Assembly (NCBI GenBank): GCA_963575745.1
Contig: CAUYUJ010003961.1
Span: 10,001 to 74,000 of the forward strand
Length of the DNA stretch: 64,000 nt
Direction: 5' to 3'
Source of the DNA: Prorocentrum cordatum
Taxonomy: Eukaryota > Sar > Dinophyceae > Prorocentrales > Prorocentraceae
Shown in pieces: positions 1 through 12,420 of this stretch (position 1 is the first letter of the stretch; every line of letters starts with the position of its first letter). Both the position numbers and the translations under genes were made by a program. A model generated the notes under the pieces. That model was not told where the DNA came from and did no database searches. It worked only from the letters and a program-made list of their open reading frames with translations.

Positions 1-36
1 ACGGCCTGCAGGCTGATGGGCAAGGCCGCCGCCGCA

Positions 37-136
37 GCGACCGCCGCCGCCATCGTCGCCGCCGTCGTCGTCGTCGTCGTCGCCCTCGTCCTCGTCCTCG
101 TCATCCTCGCGTCGTCGTTGTTCTCGTCGTCGCTCG
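37..136. repeat. GCC/CGT trinucleotide repeat
   Basis: Imperfect GCC, CGT and CTC triplets run through this stretch. They keep all frames open, so the Ala/Val-rich translation is not evidence of a gene. Confidence 0.85.
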
Positions 137-605
137 CCGCGCTCCTCAGTCCCGGCAAAGAGAGACTGGCCGCCACAAGGGCTTCATTGGCGGGAGAGGG
201 CGCAGGCGGGGTTCAAGGCCCGCAATGCAGAATCGTTCGCGTCCATCCTCATCCCCCCGTGCTCCCCCATCTCCTTCCGATTCAATTTTCTTCCCCGCAT
301 TCCTACTCCCTTTCATCATCAGTCACCCTTCTCTCCATCCCTCCCCCCTCCTTTTACCCGTCCGTCCATCCATCCTCCTTCCCATTTTCCCTCCCCCCCT
401 CCTCACTGGCTGAGAGTAACTGGTGTCTCACATTGGCAGTCACTCGGATTTGCCATCACCCACCCGAGGAATTGTTCAATGGCGGCCCGCTCGCAGACCT
501 GGCAGTTTGGTCAGTGACCCCTGGCACAGCGTCGCTCCCTCCTCTCCGTCAATCTCCCAGCTCCTCCTTGCTCGTTCCCCTTCCTTGCCGCGTCCCCCTT
601 CCCCT

Positions 606-978
606 TCTAATTATTTCCTTCTCCTCCTCCTCCTCCTCCTCCTCCTCCTCCTCCTTCTCTCACTCCTCTTCCTCCTCCTCCTCCTCCTCCTCCTTCGGGT
701 TAGGTTGCCCCCTGCCCCCTGTCCCCCTCTTGTGAGGTCCATGGCCAGTTGGGCATGGCGCCCTGGCCTGCGTGCCTGCTGCTGTTCCTCACCATCGCGG
801 GTCCCCTGGCGCCGCCATCAGCAAGGGAGACCCAGGGAGCAGAAAAACCAGAGGGAGGAGGAGAAGGAGGAGGAGGAGGAGGAAGAGGAGGAGGAGGAGG
901 AGGAAGAAGACCAGGAGGAGGAAGAACAGGAGGAGGAGGACCAGCAGGAGCGTGAGGAGGAGGAGGAGGAGGAGGACG
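606..978. repeat. Inverted pair of CTC and GGA microsatellites
   Basis: A (CTC)n tract at about 618-700 is followed at 846-978 by a (GGA)n tract. The two are near complements about 150 bp apart, so a single strand could fold into a long stem. The Pro/Leu/Ser and Glu/Arg/Gly peptides from this stretch are repeat translations. Confidence 0.8.
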
Positions 979-1164
979 AAGTGTTTGGTTCCGGGAATGT
1001 CCATCCTCAGCACAGAGCGACCGCAGCTTCTGACTCGAAGTACTTGGCACGCCAACTTCCTTGCCAGAAACGCAACTGGTGCATGCTGCCCAGCGTGCCA
1101 CCAACACAGCAAACACTTTCCGACCACAGCAGGGAGCCGCATGTCGGCTTCGCTTGGAGTTTGA

Positions 1165-4100
1165 TTTTAGCCGACCAACGCGGTGAATGCGACGCGACAG
1201 TCGGTTTACTTGATCGTGACAGGGTGGCCAAGATTGCATTGGTTTTCCACGCCGAGGCCACGGACCACATGCTACAAGGTCTACGGGGTACAGAACGCAG
1301 AGTGGGCCGGCCAAATCCAGAAGCATGGACTGCAAGACAACGCCCTCGACGCCCCGCCAGAGTTCCAGCAACACGACCATTCGTGGATCATCCACACAAC
1401 GACGATTTCAGCGTACAATCGTGCTGGACGACATCCCGCCCGGTGACCCATGACCACAATCAGGCGACCAAGTCTGCCAGAGTACACAAAGGAACACACA
1501 GAAACATGTACTGTCACGCCCAAGACCGAATGCACTTACATCGCAGTCCACGTCGGCCCCGCCTTCATGCTTATCAACACCCGAAGGAGATTGATGAATA
1601 CCCTGTGCAGCCACCACCAAACCCTTTGCTACGTTGGTAACGCAAGCCAGCCATGGAAGAGCGAGGTCACGCCAGCAAACGACGACTTTTTGTGCACTTT
1701 CTTCAGACGCAACAGGACCACATGGGAAATCGGCCAGGCCTTGTTCCACTGGACGACGAGGCCCGTCCACGCCACTTACTACCTCACCATCGTGCGGCAC
1801 AGGCTCAACAAGGACGGCACGCGGAGGACCACAACCGACGAGAAGGCCGTCTTCTCAACGCTACCATGGGAGCAGGGAGAGGACCTTGTCAACAACAATC
1901 CCATATATTTCAAAGTCGACCACCAGAGCAACCAAGGCGATACCCGAATCAACACCAAGCAAACCAACAAGGCCTTCTAGGGGCAGGTCTACCAGAATAC
2001 CGACTTCGAGGACGCGGAGCGGAGGTCCATCCATTCGATCACCTACGCCCACAATGTTTACAAAGATATCGGTTTTGTTTCCCACGGCACCAACGCCGAC
2101 GGCACGGCTGTCGAGGGCAGCGCAGTTGGCACATGATTGGCCAGACTTCCTGTAGGGCCCCGCGCCGACGCCGACGACCCAGCCTGCAGATGGGCGCCGC
2201 CCGGTGGGGGTCCCGCACTTAGAACTGTATCAATTACTTGCGACAGTACAAAGCGGAACGTTGCGCCCAACCCGCTGGCGCAGGCGAGCGCGCCATTTGG
2301 TGCGAGCGCCATTGCGGGCCACCTTCCTTCGGAAACCCACAAGGGGGCCCCCTTCGGCGACGTGGAGCTCCGCGGGCCATCCGACGCCCAGCCTTTCGGC
2401 CTGGCGATTGTCGCGCTTTCTGAACCCGCGTGGGCCGATCACGCCGAGGCCATAATGACGCGGCTACCCGAATTATGCATCGTGATTTTATGGGAGGAAC
2501 AAAAAATTCCCCTTCATCGCGGGCGCCCGCGGGACCCGGGCAACCGACGTCCAGGAGTGCCCTGCCTGGGGCGCCGGCCGATGCCACCCGCGAGCGAGCC
2601 GTCGCAGCGTCCGCGGCCTCGCGCAATTGTCGACCCAGTGGCTTCGCCGAGGACCGCGAAGTTCTCGCGTAGATCGCCGGCTTCGTTCCAGACAGGAGGG
2701 GCATCGAGGCGACGCCGCGCCGATTGCAAGGCGGGCCAAATTGTCGTGCGCGACCGATGCGGACCGACGCGCGCCACGCGCAGCGGCCGCCAGCCGCGGG
2801 CGGGCGAACCATGGCCACGCGCGTCGCGCAGCGCCGGCAACGCGCGCTGGGGCGCGGAAGACCTGGGCCAGGCAGGCTGTCGGGCGCACCGCCTCCACCC
2901 AGCTATTCGCTTGACCGAAAGCGACGGGGCGCGACTCAGCTCGCCCAGCGGTTGGGGAAGTTACAGAGGCTACCAAGCACGCGCTGCCGCCTACAGCGGC
3001 CAGCTGCCGCGCCCGCAATTGTGGGCCCCATTTCCTGGCCCCTCGTCAACCGAATGGGGCGACCAAGCATTCGTTTCAATTTGGATGGGAATCGGCGCGG
3101 GGCGACCCCGGCATCAACCGAGCGCAGACGCGGCAAAATTGTTTACTCCCCACTACAACGGCGAGGTCTTCTGCAACCGAGAGTTTCACGGCGCGGTTGG
3201 GAACGCGTCGCTCGCCGCCCGTCAACGGGCAGCCGCCGACGCTGCCCGGGCCGCGGCCGCCGTCGCCGCTAACCAACTCAGCCTTCACCGACCCCGGCGA
3301 GCCGGAGACGGAGACTGTCGCGACCATTTATAACGACAGGAACAACTACACGGAGCACCTCGATGACATGCATCGCCAATTGCCCGCGCCCGCTTCGCGC
3401 GCCACTTCGACGAGGACAAAAGGGCAGCGAGGCGCCTGCGCCAGCTCATGCGGGCCCAGGGGGGCCGCGCGCAGATTCTTCAAGGGGCCAGCATGACCGT
3501 CGACGAGTTTCAGCGCGCAGGCGCGGCCGCGCCACCGACCGCCACGTAGGAGCCATCAGCCACGGCGTCACTTACGTCACCAACATCTGCGACCCCGGCG
3601 CTCGGGGCCTGAAGCTCGCCCAGCACGGGGGGGGGGGGGGCGACCCCAACTGGGCGGCGCAGCGGGCGGCGGCAGATCGACCAGGCAGCGTTCTTGCGCT
3701 TCTGAGTTCGCCGAGCCAGGCAGCGGCGCGCGCTGCGCGCGGCCGCGGCGCCGACGACGGCAGCGCGAGCAGCGCGCGACGGAGCTTATGACACCAGCCA
3801 CCCCGCGCCACCAGCAGGCGTTACGCCCCCCACAAGACAGCGATCACAACAGAGAAGGCACCGCAAGAACGCCGAGCGCCGCCGCCCGAAGCGGCCTGCT
3901 TCACCGACGGCAGCAATGCCGACGCAAGGGCTGCCGCGCACGCGACCGATATCGCGAGCGAGACCAGCGCGCCCGACCGCCCTGAACCCAGATTGGCGCA
4001 GCTCGCACGAGAGAGCAGGCAACTTAGACGACGATGCCTGCCCGCCACTGTCCAAGTGTACGCCCCAGCAGAGCCCGCGCCAGCCTCTGCGCCCCAGGCG

Positions 4101-6039
4101 CGACCCATGGTCGACTTCCGCTGGGCGGGGCACGTCGCGGCCCATCCGCGACGCCACATCACAAGGCTTTCCAACCAACGATGCCGACAGTACACGAAGA
4201 TGCGCAACTATGACTCCCGAGCCACGAGGCCGACGACCGCGGCGCGGACCACATCGCCACCAGCAGCATCGAAAACTGAACCGCCAACCTCCGGCGGCGC
4301 CGCAGGCGACCCCTGAGGAGGGCATGTGCCGCGTCGCCCAGATCGGCAGCAGCGAGCTGAACGCCGACCACCGCGCGGACGGCAACGCCGCGGAGGCCCC
4401 CGCCGAGAGACCGAACGCCACCTAGGAAATAACAACCCACTTGCAGCACGGGGCTACAGTCATTCTGGCCAATGACCACTGCCTTATGAGACCGCGGACG
4501 TCCGCGAGGATCGCCAGGAACGCGATCGAGCAACTCAGCGACCTCTTGGAGCATCCGCAGCGGCCACGCAGCGGCGCCGACACTACAGGGGCTCAACATG
4601 GCTCAACCGGAGACAACGACACGCCCGGTCTCCACCCCTGCGGCACCGCCACCTATCTCGAAAGCCGCGCAGCAATAGGGCAGAAACGCGGAGCGCCCCA
4701 GTGCGGCCAACGCGCAGCATGCCAATGCGGGAGGAGGCGGCGACGAGCAGAGGGCGACCGCGCCAAACGACCACGCCAGCATCGACGGCATGGATGCGCA
4801 GCATCTGAGACGGCAGGCGCCCCAGGGGCATCACAACACCGACCCTTCCCCAAAGGGGCGCCCGCAACCGCCGCTCCACTGGGGCCGCGGCCAGGCAACC
4901 TATTTCGAGAGCATCGCCAGCGCAGCGACCGCCGCGGCGCGAACGTGATGCCCGACCCTCGCTATCCAGTCATCGCAGTGGACACCAGCGCGGGCGACGA
5001 CTCCAACGAGGGAGAGCGATGCTACGGCTATGGCTACTTGATCGGTACCACCACGACACGCGCGCACCCCGACCTACCATCGCGACGCGTAGACGCCGCC
5101 GATTTCAGCGCAGGGTCGCTGCCAGAGGCATTCCGCCGCCTCGACGGAAGCGGAACTACAACGAAACCACGACGGTTCACGCGCCCCGCCACAATGGGGG
5201 CGTCGGCCGCCCGCGCCCCCCCCCCGCCATGCAGCGCGCAGGCCTCTTGCGTGGGCCAGCCTTCCCGAGGTGCCATTTCACGCGCCCTTCCTCGCAACCC
5301 ATCCGACGGGCATCGAGGCGAACGCCGCCTTCGAAAGCCTGCGGCAGGGCCTGCCCGCGAGGAGGCCTGTCCCAGCGTCGTCGCCACCCCCGCTCTTGCC
5401 AATTTGGATCCAAACGTCACGGGCGCCCTCCCTCGGCCCAGCTGTCTCCGAGCCACTTGCCCCAATCTCGACGCTCATCGCCAACAGACAGCAGCGTCGA
5501 TGGTTGCGGTTTTATGGCATGATCTTCGAGCGCGGCCGCGAGGCGCCCATCCCGTCTGCTTGCGCGCGCGCACAGGTCGAATGCCGGTCGCAATGAGGTT
5601 TCCTCGAACCAAAGACGTTGGAGGAGGGAAAGCAACGCGCCACGACCCAAATGGCGCGCAGCCGAGCGCCTCGCAGCCATGGCGCGACACAGCAAACCCC
5701 ACTGCCTAGCTCTACCACCACGGCGGACACCAGCTCATGATCTCCTATCATGCTCCCGCCCTGCTCCCATGCCTGGCAGACCATGCAGCGGACATCGGCG
5801 AATGCTGCAATCGACCCTCCACCGCGGTCGTCTCTCCGCCCTATTTCCACGTGGCTAGTTGGCTCAACCGCATTCCTTCGGATAGAGCTCCCTCGTGCAC
5901 CTCCATGCTGGCAGGCCTCAATCAATGGCCCATGTGCAGGGATGAGGGAATTCGAGCGCCACGGGCCGCTCCAGGCCAGGGCCCCAGCGGCCGCGGCCCA
6001 CCAGCTAGCCTCCAACGCCACTTCGCGCCCTCCTATTAG
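1165..6039 (+). pseudogene. Decayed coding relic with stops and frame changes
   Basis: I do not recognise a family. One plus-strand frame gives protein-like text with ordinary Trp, Tyr, Phe and charged-residue use, but it is cut by stops at 1444, 1978, 2134, 3331, 3364, 3547, 4423 and 5707. Near 3,260-3,375 the coherent reading moves to another frame (...TETVATIYNDRNNY...). It returns to the first at about 3,379 (...RHFDEDKRAARRLRQ...) and moves to the third after 3,547 (...ISHGVTYVTNICDPG...). This pattern fits an old open frame broken by substitutions and indels, or a read-error-prone assembly. A 13-base G run at about 3,629 marks one unstable point. Several stretches, such as 2,500-2,900, are Arg/Pro/Ala-rich in all frames and may not be coding. 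A large mobile-element polyprotein relic is possible but unproven. Confidence 0.4.
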
Positions 6040-6730
6040 CGCCCCGCCTTCCCTCGCTCCATCAGGGACGCCCACCTCTCGCAGCTCGCCGCCTCCTGCC
6101 ACCCGCCGCCGCCGTGGGCAGATGGCCCTCCTCCGCCGGCGGGCGCCCCCTGAAACGGCTTCCCGTCCCGCCCGCGGGCGCCGCCAGTCCGCCGTGGCGG
6201 ATTGCGGGCGCCCTGGGTGGAACGGGGGGCTGCTTCTTCGGGGGGGCCGTCATGCCATCTCACTTGCAGCAAGGGCGGCCGTGGCCCGCCGGCCACGGCA
6301 GCCGCGCCCCGTCGCAATTTTGCCCCACCTTGTTTCCGCAGCCCTCTCCGCGTATCTGCGCGGCCACCTGCCGCCACACACATAAACACACACACACACA
6401 CTTGTTTTAGTCGGCAGCGCAGAGGGTTTTCAGGCGCGGACAGCAGATGGAAGTGCCAATGGCGATCGAGCATTGTCGAAGGCACAGTGCACAGACGTGC
6501 ATACTGTCAAATGCAGCGATAGGGAAGGAAGAATTGTAAATCCAAACGCAGCGCGCAGCGACCAGAAAGCCGAGGAGAGAATTCAAGTCGAGGTAAACTG
6601 AAGCGGCCACACATACAACGTCAGTATGTTCAGCCTCGCATCTGTCGGCACTGTCGGCTGCTGCTTGCCACGCGGGTTCACGCCGCTTTGTTCTTCTTCA
6701 ACCATATCACAGGTTCGTTGCAGGGAAGTC
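6040..6730. other. No gene recognised
   Basis: G+C-rich DNA with a short (CA)n run near 6,385-6,400 and moderately A+T-richer sequence to 6,650. Open frames here are short and not protein-like. I see no feature to name. Confidence 0.5.
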
Positions 6731-7117
6731 CTCGCCGTTTTCTAGTTTCTCTCCCCCCAGGGGTGGTTGGAGGACTTGGCTACTCGGCCCTCATGATGGG
6801 TCCTCCTCGTTTTTCAAGTTTCCTTCGACTTCTATAGCTAAGTTAGTTTGATCTGGTCATCCCTCCCAGGGGCGACCGTCGCTGAGGGGGGGGCGGTTAG
6901 GTTCGACCCGAACCGCTGGTAATCCTCGCCTTTTTGTAGTCTTTCTCCCCGCGGAGTTGGCTGGGGGACTTGGCTACTCCGCCCCCGTGATGGGTACTCC
7001 TCGTCTGTCGAGCTTCCTTCGACTTCTACAGCTACCTTAGTTTGATATGGTCATCCCTCCCAGGGGCGACCGTCCCTGGAGGGCGGGGGGACGGGCGCGT
7101 TCGACCTGAACCCCGAA
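6731..7117. repeat. Tandem duplication of a ~194-bp unit
   Basis: Two diverged head-to-tail copies, starting at about 6,731 and 6,925. Each carries the landmarks CCTCGCC, GACTTGGCTACTC, GTTTGATNTGGTCATCCC and CAGGGGCGACCGTC in the same order. No coding frame spans both copies. Confidence 0.8.
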
Positions 7118-8087
7118 GCGGGCAGCAACAGTGACAGGAGGAGAAGGAGATGGAGAAAGAGGGACAAAGGCAGGGGCAGGGACAGGAGCAGGTGATGTTG
7201 ATGGTGGGGAGGAGAATGAACAGCTGCAGGACTGGGAGGAACACGAGCACGGGAGCGAACATAGAGCGGCAGCTGCGTCACCACCGCCAGCGCTGGCATT
7301 ACAACCAGCATCAGCATGGAGCCCAGGCTTGCGCCGACGAAGTGGAGGAGTGAGTGAGGAGGGGGAGTGAGTGGGCAGGAGGAGCGAATGAGGAAAAGGA
7401 TGGAACGGACAAAGATGGTGAGGGGAGAAGGGTTGTAAGAGGAGGCGATGTGAAACCAGGCTGGGAGCGAACATACATGGGAAAAAAGAACTAGGGGCGA
7501 CCCCAATTAGGATACCTCTTGAAAATGACACGGGAGCGAACTCGACGACATGAACCTGGCGTGCCCGCGCAACTGAACTCCACAATGAGCTTGGATTGCT
7601 GGAGCGGCTTCGAGGGTGTTTGGAAGAGAGAAGAACAGGATAATGCGATAGATTTCGCGCGCAGAATGGTCACATGTGTTGTCCAACGCTCCTGCCGATG
7701 TGGGCGCTACCGAGAAACAGCGGCGGCAGCCAGCTGAGAACAGCTGAGAAAGGCATCAGCGAACGCGTCACACGGTCGAGTTTGGGGTGGTGGCGGCGGG
7801 GGACCCGAGGAACCCGGGGAACCCGAGGAACATCCAGGAAACGGCCAGCGTAACAATAGAAGGCACCGGGGGCGGGGATCCCGAGGAACCAAAGGAACCT
7901 CCGAGGAACGAGCAAAGTAACAACAAGATGCGCCAACCTTGAAACAAGAAAGAGCCCCTTAGGCAAGCCTAATTGGGGAATGGAGGATGCCGGCAGGCGT
8001 GGAACCATATGCCCAAATAATCTCAGTTTCGGCCTCCAAGTGTCTGGCGTTCTTCCCAACCGTCCTTCATACACGTTCTGACTGGAT
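7118..8087. other. No gene recognised
   Basis: Purine-rich stretch at 7,130-7,480, then mixed sequence. A short CCGAGGAAC-type repeat lies at 7,800-7,910. Open frames on the minus strand read as Ser/Leu/Pro-rich complements of the purine tract, so I do not call a gene. Confidence 0.45.
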
Positions 8088-8702
8088 ATGATATTCTTGG
8101 CATGGCTCGGACACGTGTTTTTTGTTCTCGGCGAGAACCATCGAGGAGCATCATGGGTCACCTTTCGAAGCAAGCGCGCACGACATCGAAAGATGCACAG
8201 GGAATGGACGCCCGAGCGATGGCAAGTAGTGAGGAGCGGTTGCAAGGGGGTGCGGGCAGGGAAGGGAAGGAGTGCGAGGGGGGATCGGCCGACGAGAACG
8301 TGCCGAAGCGTCGCCGCTGCTGCCAGGTTTTACCACGGTGCTGGTGCGTGGGGACAGGGACGCCTACCCGTCGCGGAAGCCGTGACAGCGGTTTTGCTCG
8401 GCGTGCTTGTTTCTTGTTCCTCACATTTTGCGTTTTCGCGAGTTGCGCTCATTGCAGCGTTTGCCGGTCGAATCCCAACATGCGTCGGTCCCTGGACTGT
8501 GGTAACTTGGACGCTCCTCCTGCAACTGCCCCAGAGTGTTTTTTCTCAGGGACAGCGAAATGTGGTCAGAAGTGGTAAGGAAGGATTTTTGGAGGAAGTT
8601 CGGGTGGCAGGCCCAATATCACAAGCAGCGCACATGCACATACATGCTTTAGTGAATCGCCTCGGTTATTGGGCACCTGGTCGTCTGGAGCAGCCCGTCT
8701 GA
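8088..8702 (+). CDS. Uncertain 204-codon open frame with hydrophobic stretches
   Basis: An ATG at 8088 opens a frame to a stop at 8702. The start (MIFLAWLGHVFFVLG) is hydrophobic, and residues ~95-155 contain further non-polar stretches. The words AWLGHV resemble the WLGHV motif often seen near the C-terminus of LINE reverse transcriptases, but nothing else of that domain is visible. The opposite strand is also open over much of the interval. It may be a chance frame or a retroelement remnant. Confidence 0.22.
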   Translation: MIFLAWLGHVFFVLGENHRGASWVTFRSKRARHRKMHREWTPERWQVVRSGCKGVRAGKGRSARGDRPTRTCRSVAAAARFYHGAGAWGQGRLPVAEAVTAVLLGVLVSCSSHFAFSRVALIAAFAGRIPTCVGPWTVVTWTLLLQLPQSVFSQGQRNVVRSGKEGFLEEVRVAGPISQAAHMHIHALVNRLGYWAPGRLEQPV

Positions 8703-8709
8703 GCGTTGC

Positions 8710-9198
8710 GTGGCCCGCTGCAGACCTCTTATCCCCCCCACCAGCAGCCTGCGTCGATCTCCGACTCGGCTCACTTGTGACCAGCTGGCGCAGGAAGAAG
8801 AGCTCCTCATCAACGGACTCTTCATCCCTTGCCTGCCCCCCTGCTGCTGTTCCTCCCTGGGAGGCCTCAGAGACTCAAAATATCGGCCCGCCCTTCTCGT
8901 CACCATCTTTATTCTTCTCTTGAACGTTCTGATCCCCATAGGGCACCTAATCCTTGCCCCTTATGGATCCACCCCTATTGATCCTCCCATCGATCCTCCT
9001 CCCACTTACTCATCCTTCCCCGCATGCCCCAGCGACTTCCACTGCCCCCCCCCGGTACCGCCTTCTCCATTCATGAATTTCGCCCATTCCCCAATTATCT
9101 TCCCACTGTCCCAATCTTACTCTCCCCTCCCCCGCCCACTTCCAGATTGGTCTTTCCCCCCGCTGGCCTCCCCTGTGGCCCCATCCCTCTCGCCATGA
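8710..9198 (+). CDS. Uncertain open frame with one membrane-like helix
   Basis: A 162-codon frame with no ATG at its start (first codon GTG). Residues ~62-82 form a convincing hydrophobic helix (ALLVTIFILLLNVLIPIGHL), after a Cys-rich patch and followed by a Pro/Ser-rich tail. An exon could begin after the CAG near 8,750. Third codon positions are less G/C-biased than in the better exons. Function unknown. Confidence 0.22.
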   Translation: MARCRPLIPPTSSLRRSPTRLTCDQLAQEEELLINGLFIPCLPPCCCSSLGGLRDSKYRPALLVTIFILLLNVLIPIGHLILAPYGSTPIDPPIDPPPTYSSFPACPSDFHCPPPVPPSPFMNFAHSPIIFPLSQSYSPLPRPLPDWSFPPLASPVAPSLSP

Positions 9199-9595
9199 AG
9201 GTGAAAGGAGTCCCGAGGCAAACAGGTCCTAGACCCTGGAGTTGTGCCCTCTTCATCCCGAGTCTCTTTTGACTGTCCTCGGGCCCGTCTTTGGACCCAG
9301 GGGCCCGAAGACCGTGAAACGTTTTCAGGACCCCTTTCCTCCAGGTCCGGTTTCCTCCATCGCCTCCATTCCTTAACCCCGGTTCCTAGTGTTCGCCAGT
9401 GTATCCCACGGCGACACGTCTCCGAGACCCAGTTCCTGCATGCTAACCCATCGCCTTCGTCACCCCCCCCAGCTCATAGAACTCGCTCGCCGCTCGTGGA
9501 TCGCGCGGCGAGCAGCTTCCGGGACACCCTCCGCCAGAACCCGTTGGTACTAATCCCATAGCTGTCGCCTCCTTCCCCTCACAGTCTCTCTTTAG

Positions 9596-9843
9596 GGCTC
9601 GCCAGCGGATCCCATTCGGATCTCTGCGCTGCGGGATCGTCGGCCTCGCGTGCCAGGCAGGGGGGCGCGCCAGCTGCGGCTCCACGAAAGGGAGGGCCCC
9701 GCGGGGAGCAGGCTCTCAGGCGGGCGGGGTGGGCGCGCCAGGCCGCCCCTGGCCAGCTGAGCGCCACAGGGAGGCGTCGGCACGAAGTCGATCTGGTTCC
9801 GTCCCTGCCGTCGCCGGCTGCCGCCGTCGCCACTGATCACTGA
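9596..9843 (+). CDS. Candidate terminal exon, unknown protein
   Basis: A pyrimidine-rich stretch (CCTCCTTCCCCTCACAG...CTCTCTTTAG) ends at 9595 and looks like a 3' splice site. After it, a frame entering with two leftover bases stays open for 81 codons to a TGA at 9841-9843. The product is Ala/Gly/Arg-rich. Third positions are mostly G or C. I found no matching upstream exon with certainty. Confidence 0.3.
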
Positions 9844-11159
9844 CGTTGGCCATCGCACGTTCCTGCAGCACTTCACGGGCGCAAGCGAGCTGTAGAAGTT
9901 GAGCGTTTTTTTTGTGTGCGTGCGCACCGACATGCTCGTTCGTTAGCCCCCGCGTAATCAATGGACAGATTACCTTTTAGTGGCCGAGTCCATGAACTTC
10001 CAAGCCACTGAGATAGTAGATCAATAGGCGATAATAGAACAAGACCGTAGGTCAAGCATAATGTCAAAGTATTCTGATCCTGTGGCAGATAACTGGCTAT
10101 CAGCCGAAAGTTTTGATATATTCCAGAACATGGCTAGGCAATTCAGGGCGGTGCGATGCAGAACCCATGGTGCCGATCGACGTGCCTGGTGCCCATCGAA
10201 ATTGCAGATCCCCATAGTTCCTAAGGGAACACCACAGGGAGAGAGAGAGAGAGAGAGATAGATATGTTGATCGAGATTTTTCCGCGCTCATTGATCCAGG
10301 GGTCAGCTCACTGAGTACATCGTCAGATTCGCGCCATGTTGAGAGCGAAGCTGCGGGTTTAGCTGGTTGCTTAGCTGAAGGTCATGTCATGATGTCAGAC
10401 GAACATGTCGGTATATTTGGGGATTGTTCAACCATTTTTCAGGTATCCCGTTTGCGATAATCTACAGGAGCCCAACTGGTAGAAACCTCTCAACCACCAG
10501 TTGACACGTTGAGATTGGGAGCCAGATGTGGTACACCACCCGAGGGCCGAGGGACCCCACTGGGGATAGGCCGTTCCCGAAGAGGCCCAAGGGGCGTTCC
10601 GATAATAGCATGGAGGTCGATGATTCGCCAACGCAGACTTCGGTTCAACCGGGAGCCATGCAGCGGTGTCTCAGTATCCCATCATTCGCGAGGTGGAAGG
10701 GGCAAACGAGGAAGGCTTTGGCTTGGCAGGTTCAACCTGTCAAGTTCAAGGCGCTGAAAAGGGGGGTACAGAAATGGATGTTGCGCCCCCGCCGAGATCC
10801 CCGATCCCCACAAGACATGCGAAGCTCGGATCTCCTCTGACAGGTCGCGCTAGATCGAGGATCAGCCGCGGGTTCAATAACCCTTCTGGATAATATTCTT
10901 CGGTTTCCTGCTGGGCCCAGGAAAGGCGCGAAACAGAATGGGCCCTCTCGTTAGCTAGCGCGCAGAGCGTGTTCCGTCACATGCAAGCATCGTATTGTTA
11001 GTTGGTGCTGGACGGACTAGATTGATCGGCAAGAACATAAATACCAGCATATCATGATCATGGTACGGCAACAGAAGAAAAAGAAAAGGCCGCTGCGAGC
11101 AGATGGCTGTTCAGATGAAGATGCAAATCGTAAAAGTCGAGCGATAAAAATATCGATTT
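9844..11159. other. No gene recognised
   Basis: Mixed, partly A+T-richer DNA with a short (GA)n run at 10,239-10,258. A 60-codon frame at 11,054-11,236 (starting MIMVRQQKKKKRP) is basic and short. I cannot support a gene here. Confidence 0.4.
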
Positions 11160-12090
11160 ATGTTGATAGCCCAGAATGCTCATCTGGAACAACAAGCGAC
11201 CTCGGAGGCAGTTCAACTGTCTCTGCAGGAAGCTGAAAACGACAAAAAGTTGAGGAGGCAGCTAGGTGGGCAAGCATGGAGGAATAAGAGATTGCGGCGA
11301 AGAAGATGGCTGAGAAAGAGCAACCAATGCAGCACGAATTCGGATAGGCCCGAGTGGCTGCATCTTTTTCTGCCCGCTGCAGGGGATCGTGGCGCTGGTG
11401 TGCCACGCGAGCGACGCCGTTTTCAAGGGCAAGGGCGACTTCTGGACCGATCCGCACGCCGCGCGCATCGAGGTGAACCAGCCGGCCGCGGAAAGGAATT
11501 CGACGTCGAGGGGGGGTAGTGGTGTTGTAAATCTGCTGGGCGAGGGGGGCGCCGCGTTACGCCCCGACGGTGTCGACGTCGTTGCAAGGTGGGCGCGGTT
11601 GCCGCTGCGGGGTGTGATCAGCCGCGGCAGGAGCAGCAGCAGGCTGTCGCATTCCGAGCACAACCGAGCCACGACATGAAGACGATTTGGCTCGCGGCGA
11701 CAAGCGGGCCCTGAAGTCCACGGGCAAGTACCATGGCGCCATGTGCGCGTGCGCGGCGCAGGGCAAACCGCTCTTTGTCGGCGAAGAAGGCCTTCGTGGC
11801 GTTCGCGTTTCCGGACGCGCACCGAGCCACCGCCTTCCGAGTACAGAAACTCCGCATCGGGGCGCCGTTCATGGCGCCCAAATCGCGGAGCTTACCATGC
11901 TTTTAAAGGAGAAGGGCGGGGAGGTGAACGCGCTGTTCAAATCTGCAGTGTTTCGTCAGTTTCAGCCGGCGGAGAAGGGGGCTGCGGCCCGGGCGCCCTA
12001 CATGGCCAGCGTCGACGCGCCCGGGAAACGCGTGCCCCCCTGGCAAGAGGGGTGGGCGCAGCAGGTGGCGTTGTTTAGGAAATTCGAGGA
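11160..12090 (+). pseudogene. Coding-like stretch with frame changes
   Basis: Several protein-like runs lie in different plus-strand frames. An ATG at 11,160 opens a helical, Gln/Glu-rich run (LEQQATSEAVQLSLQEAEND). At about 11,390 comes CHASDAVFKGKGDFWTDPH, and at about 11,785-11,890 comes KKAFVAFAFPDAHRATAFRV. They read like one protein interrupted by small indels, or exons with unrecognised short introns. No known family. The coding-like text at 13.87-14.44 kb may continue it across the repeat-filled gap. Confidence 0.35.
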
Positions 12091-12094
12091 GTGT

Positions 12095-12211
12095 TGCGTG
12101 TTTTGGTTATTGTTTGGGGCACAGTGGGCATTAAGCCCCCGGCGCCCCGCCCCCCCCGTGATAACGTAAGGCCCCCCCCCAGTGCGCCCCGGGCGCTGCC
12201 GCCGTGCGCAT
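12095..12211. repeat. Left part of a split dispersed repeat
   Basis: Matches 61,098-61,213 in order: a TTGTTTGGGGCACAGTG-like start, GGGCATTA, a C-rich run, and GCCGCCGTGCGCAT at the end. The rest of the repeat resumes at 13,781. The 1.57 kb between the parts is therefore an insertion or an expansion. Confidence 0.65.
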
Positions 12212-12249
12212 CGGGATCCGCATAGGCCTCCGCTTAGGAATCCGCGCGG

Positions 12250-12284
12250 GGGTCTGGTCCGCAGTCGTCGTCGTCGTCGTCGTC

Positions 12285-12319
<35 letters not shown>

Positions 12320-12345
12320 CGTCATTGTCGCTCGTCGCTCGTCGG
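12250..12345. repeat. CGT/GGT trinucleotide repeat
   Basis: A (CGT)n run grades into (GGTCGT)n. The poly-Val and poly-Thr frames across it are artefacts. Confidence 0.85.
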
Positions 12346-12420
12346 TCATCGTCGTCGCGCGCGCGGCCGCGGCTGTAGCCTGTTTTTTTATTCCGGGCCA
12401 ATGACGGCCGTCATCTGGGG

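Noticed and set aside
5840-5875. TAGTTGGCTCAAC, compared with the dinoflagellate spliced leader's TTTTGGCTCAAG end
   Set aside because: Only part of the core matches and no further leader sequence is present.
8455-8490. GGTCGAATCCCAAC, reminiscent of a tRNA T-arm
   Set aside because: No acceptor stem, D-arm or anticodon arm can be placed around it.
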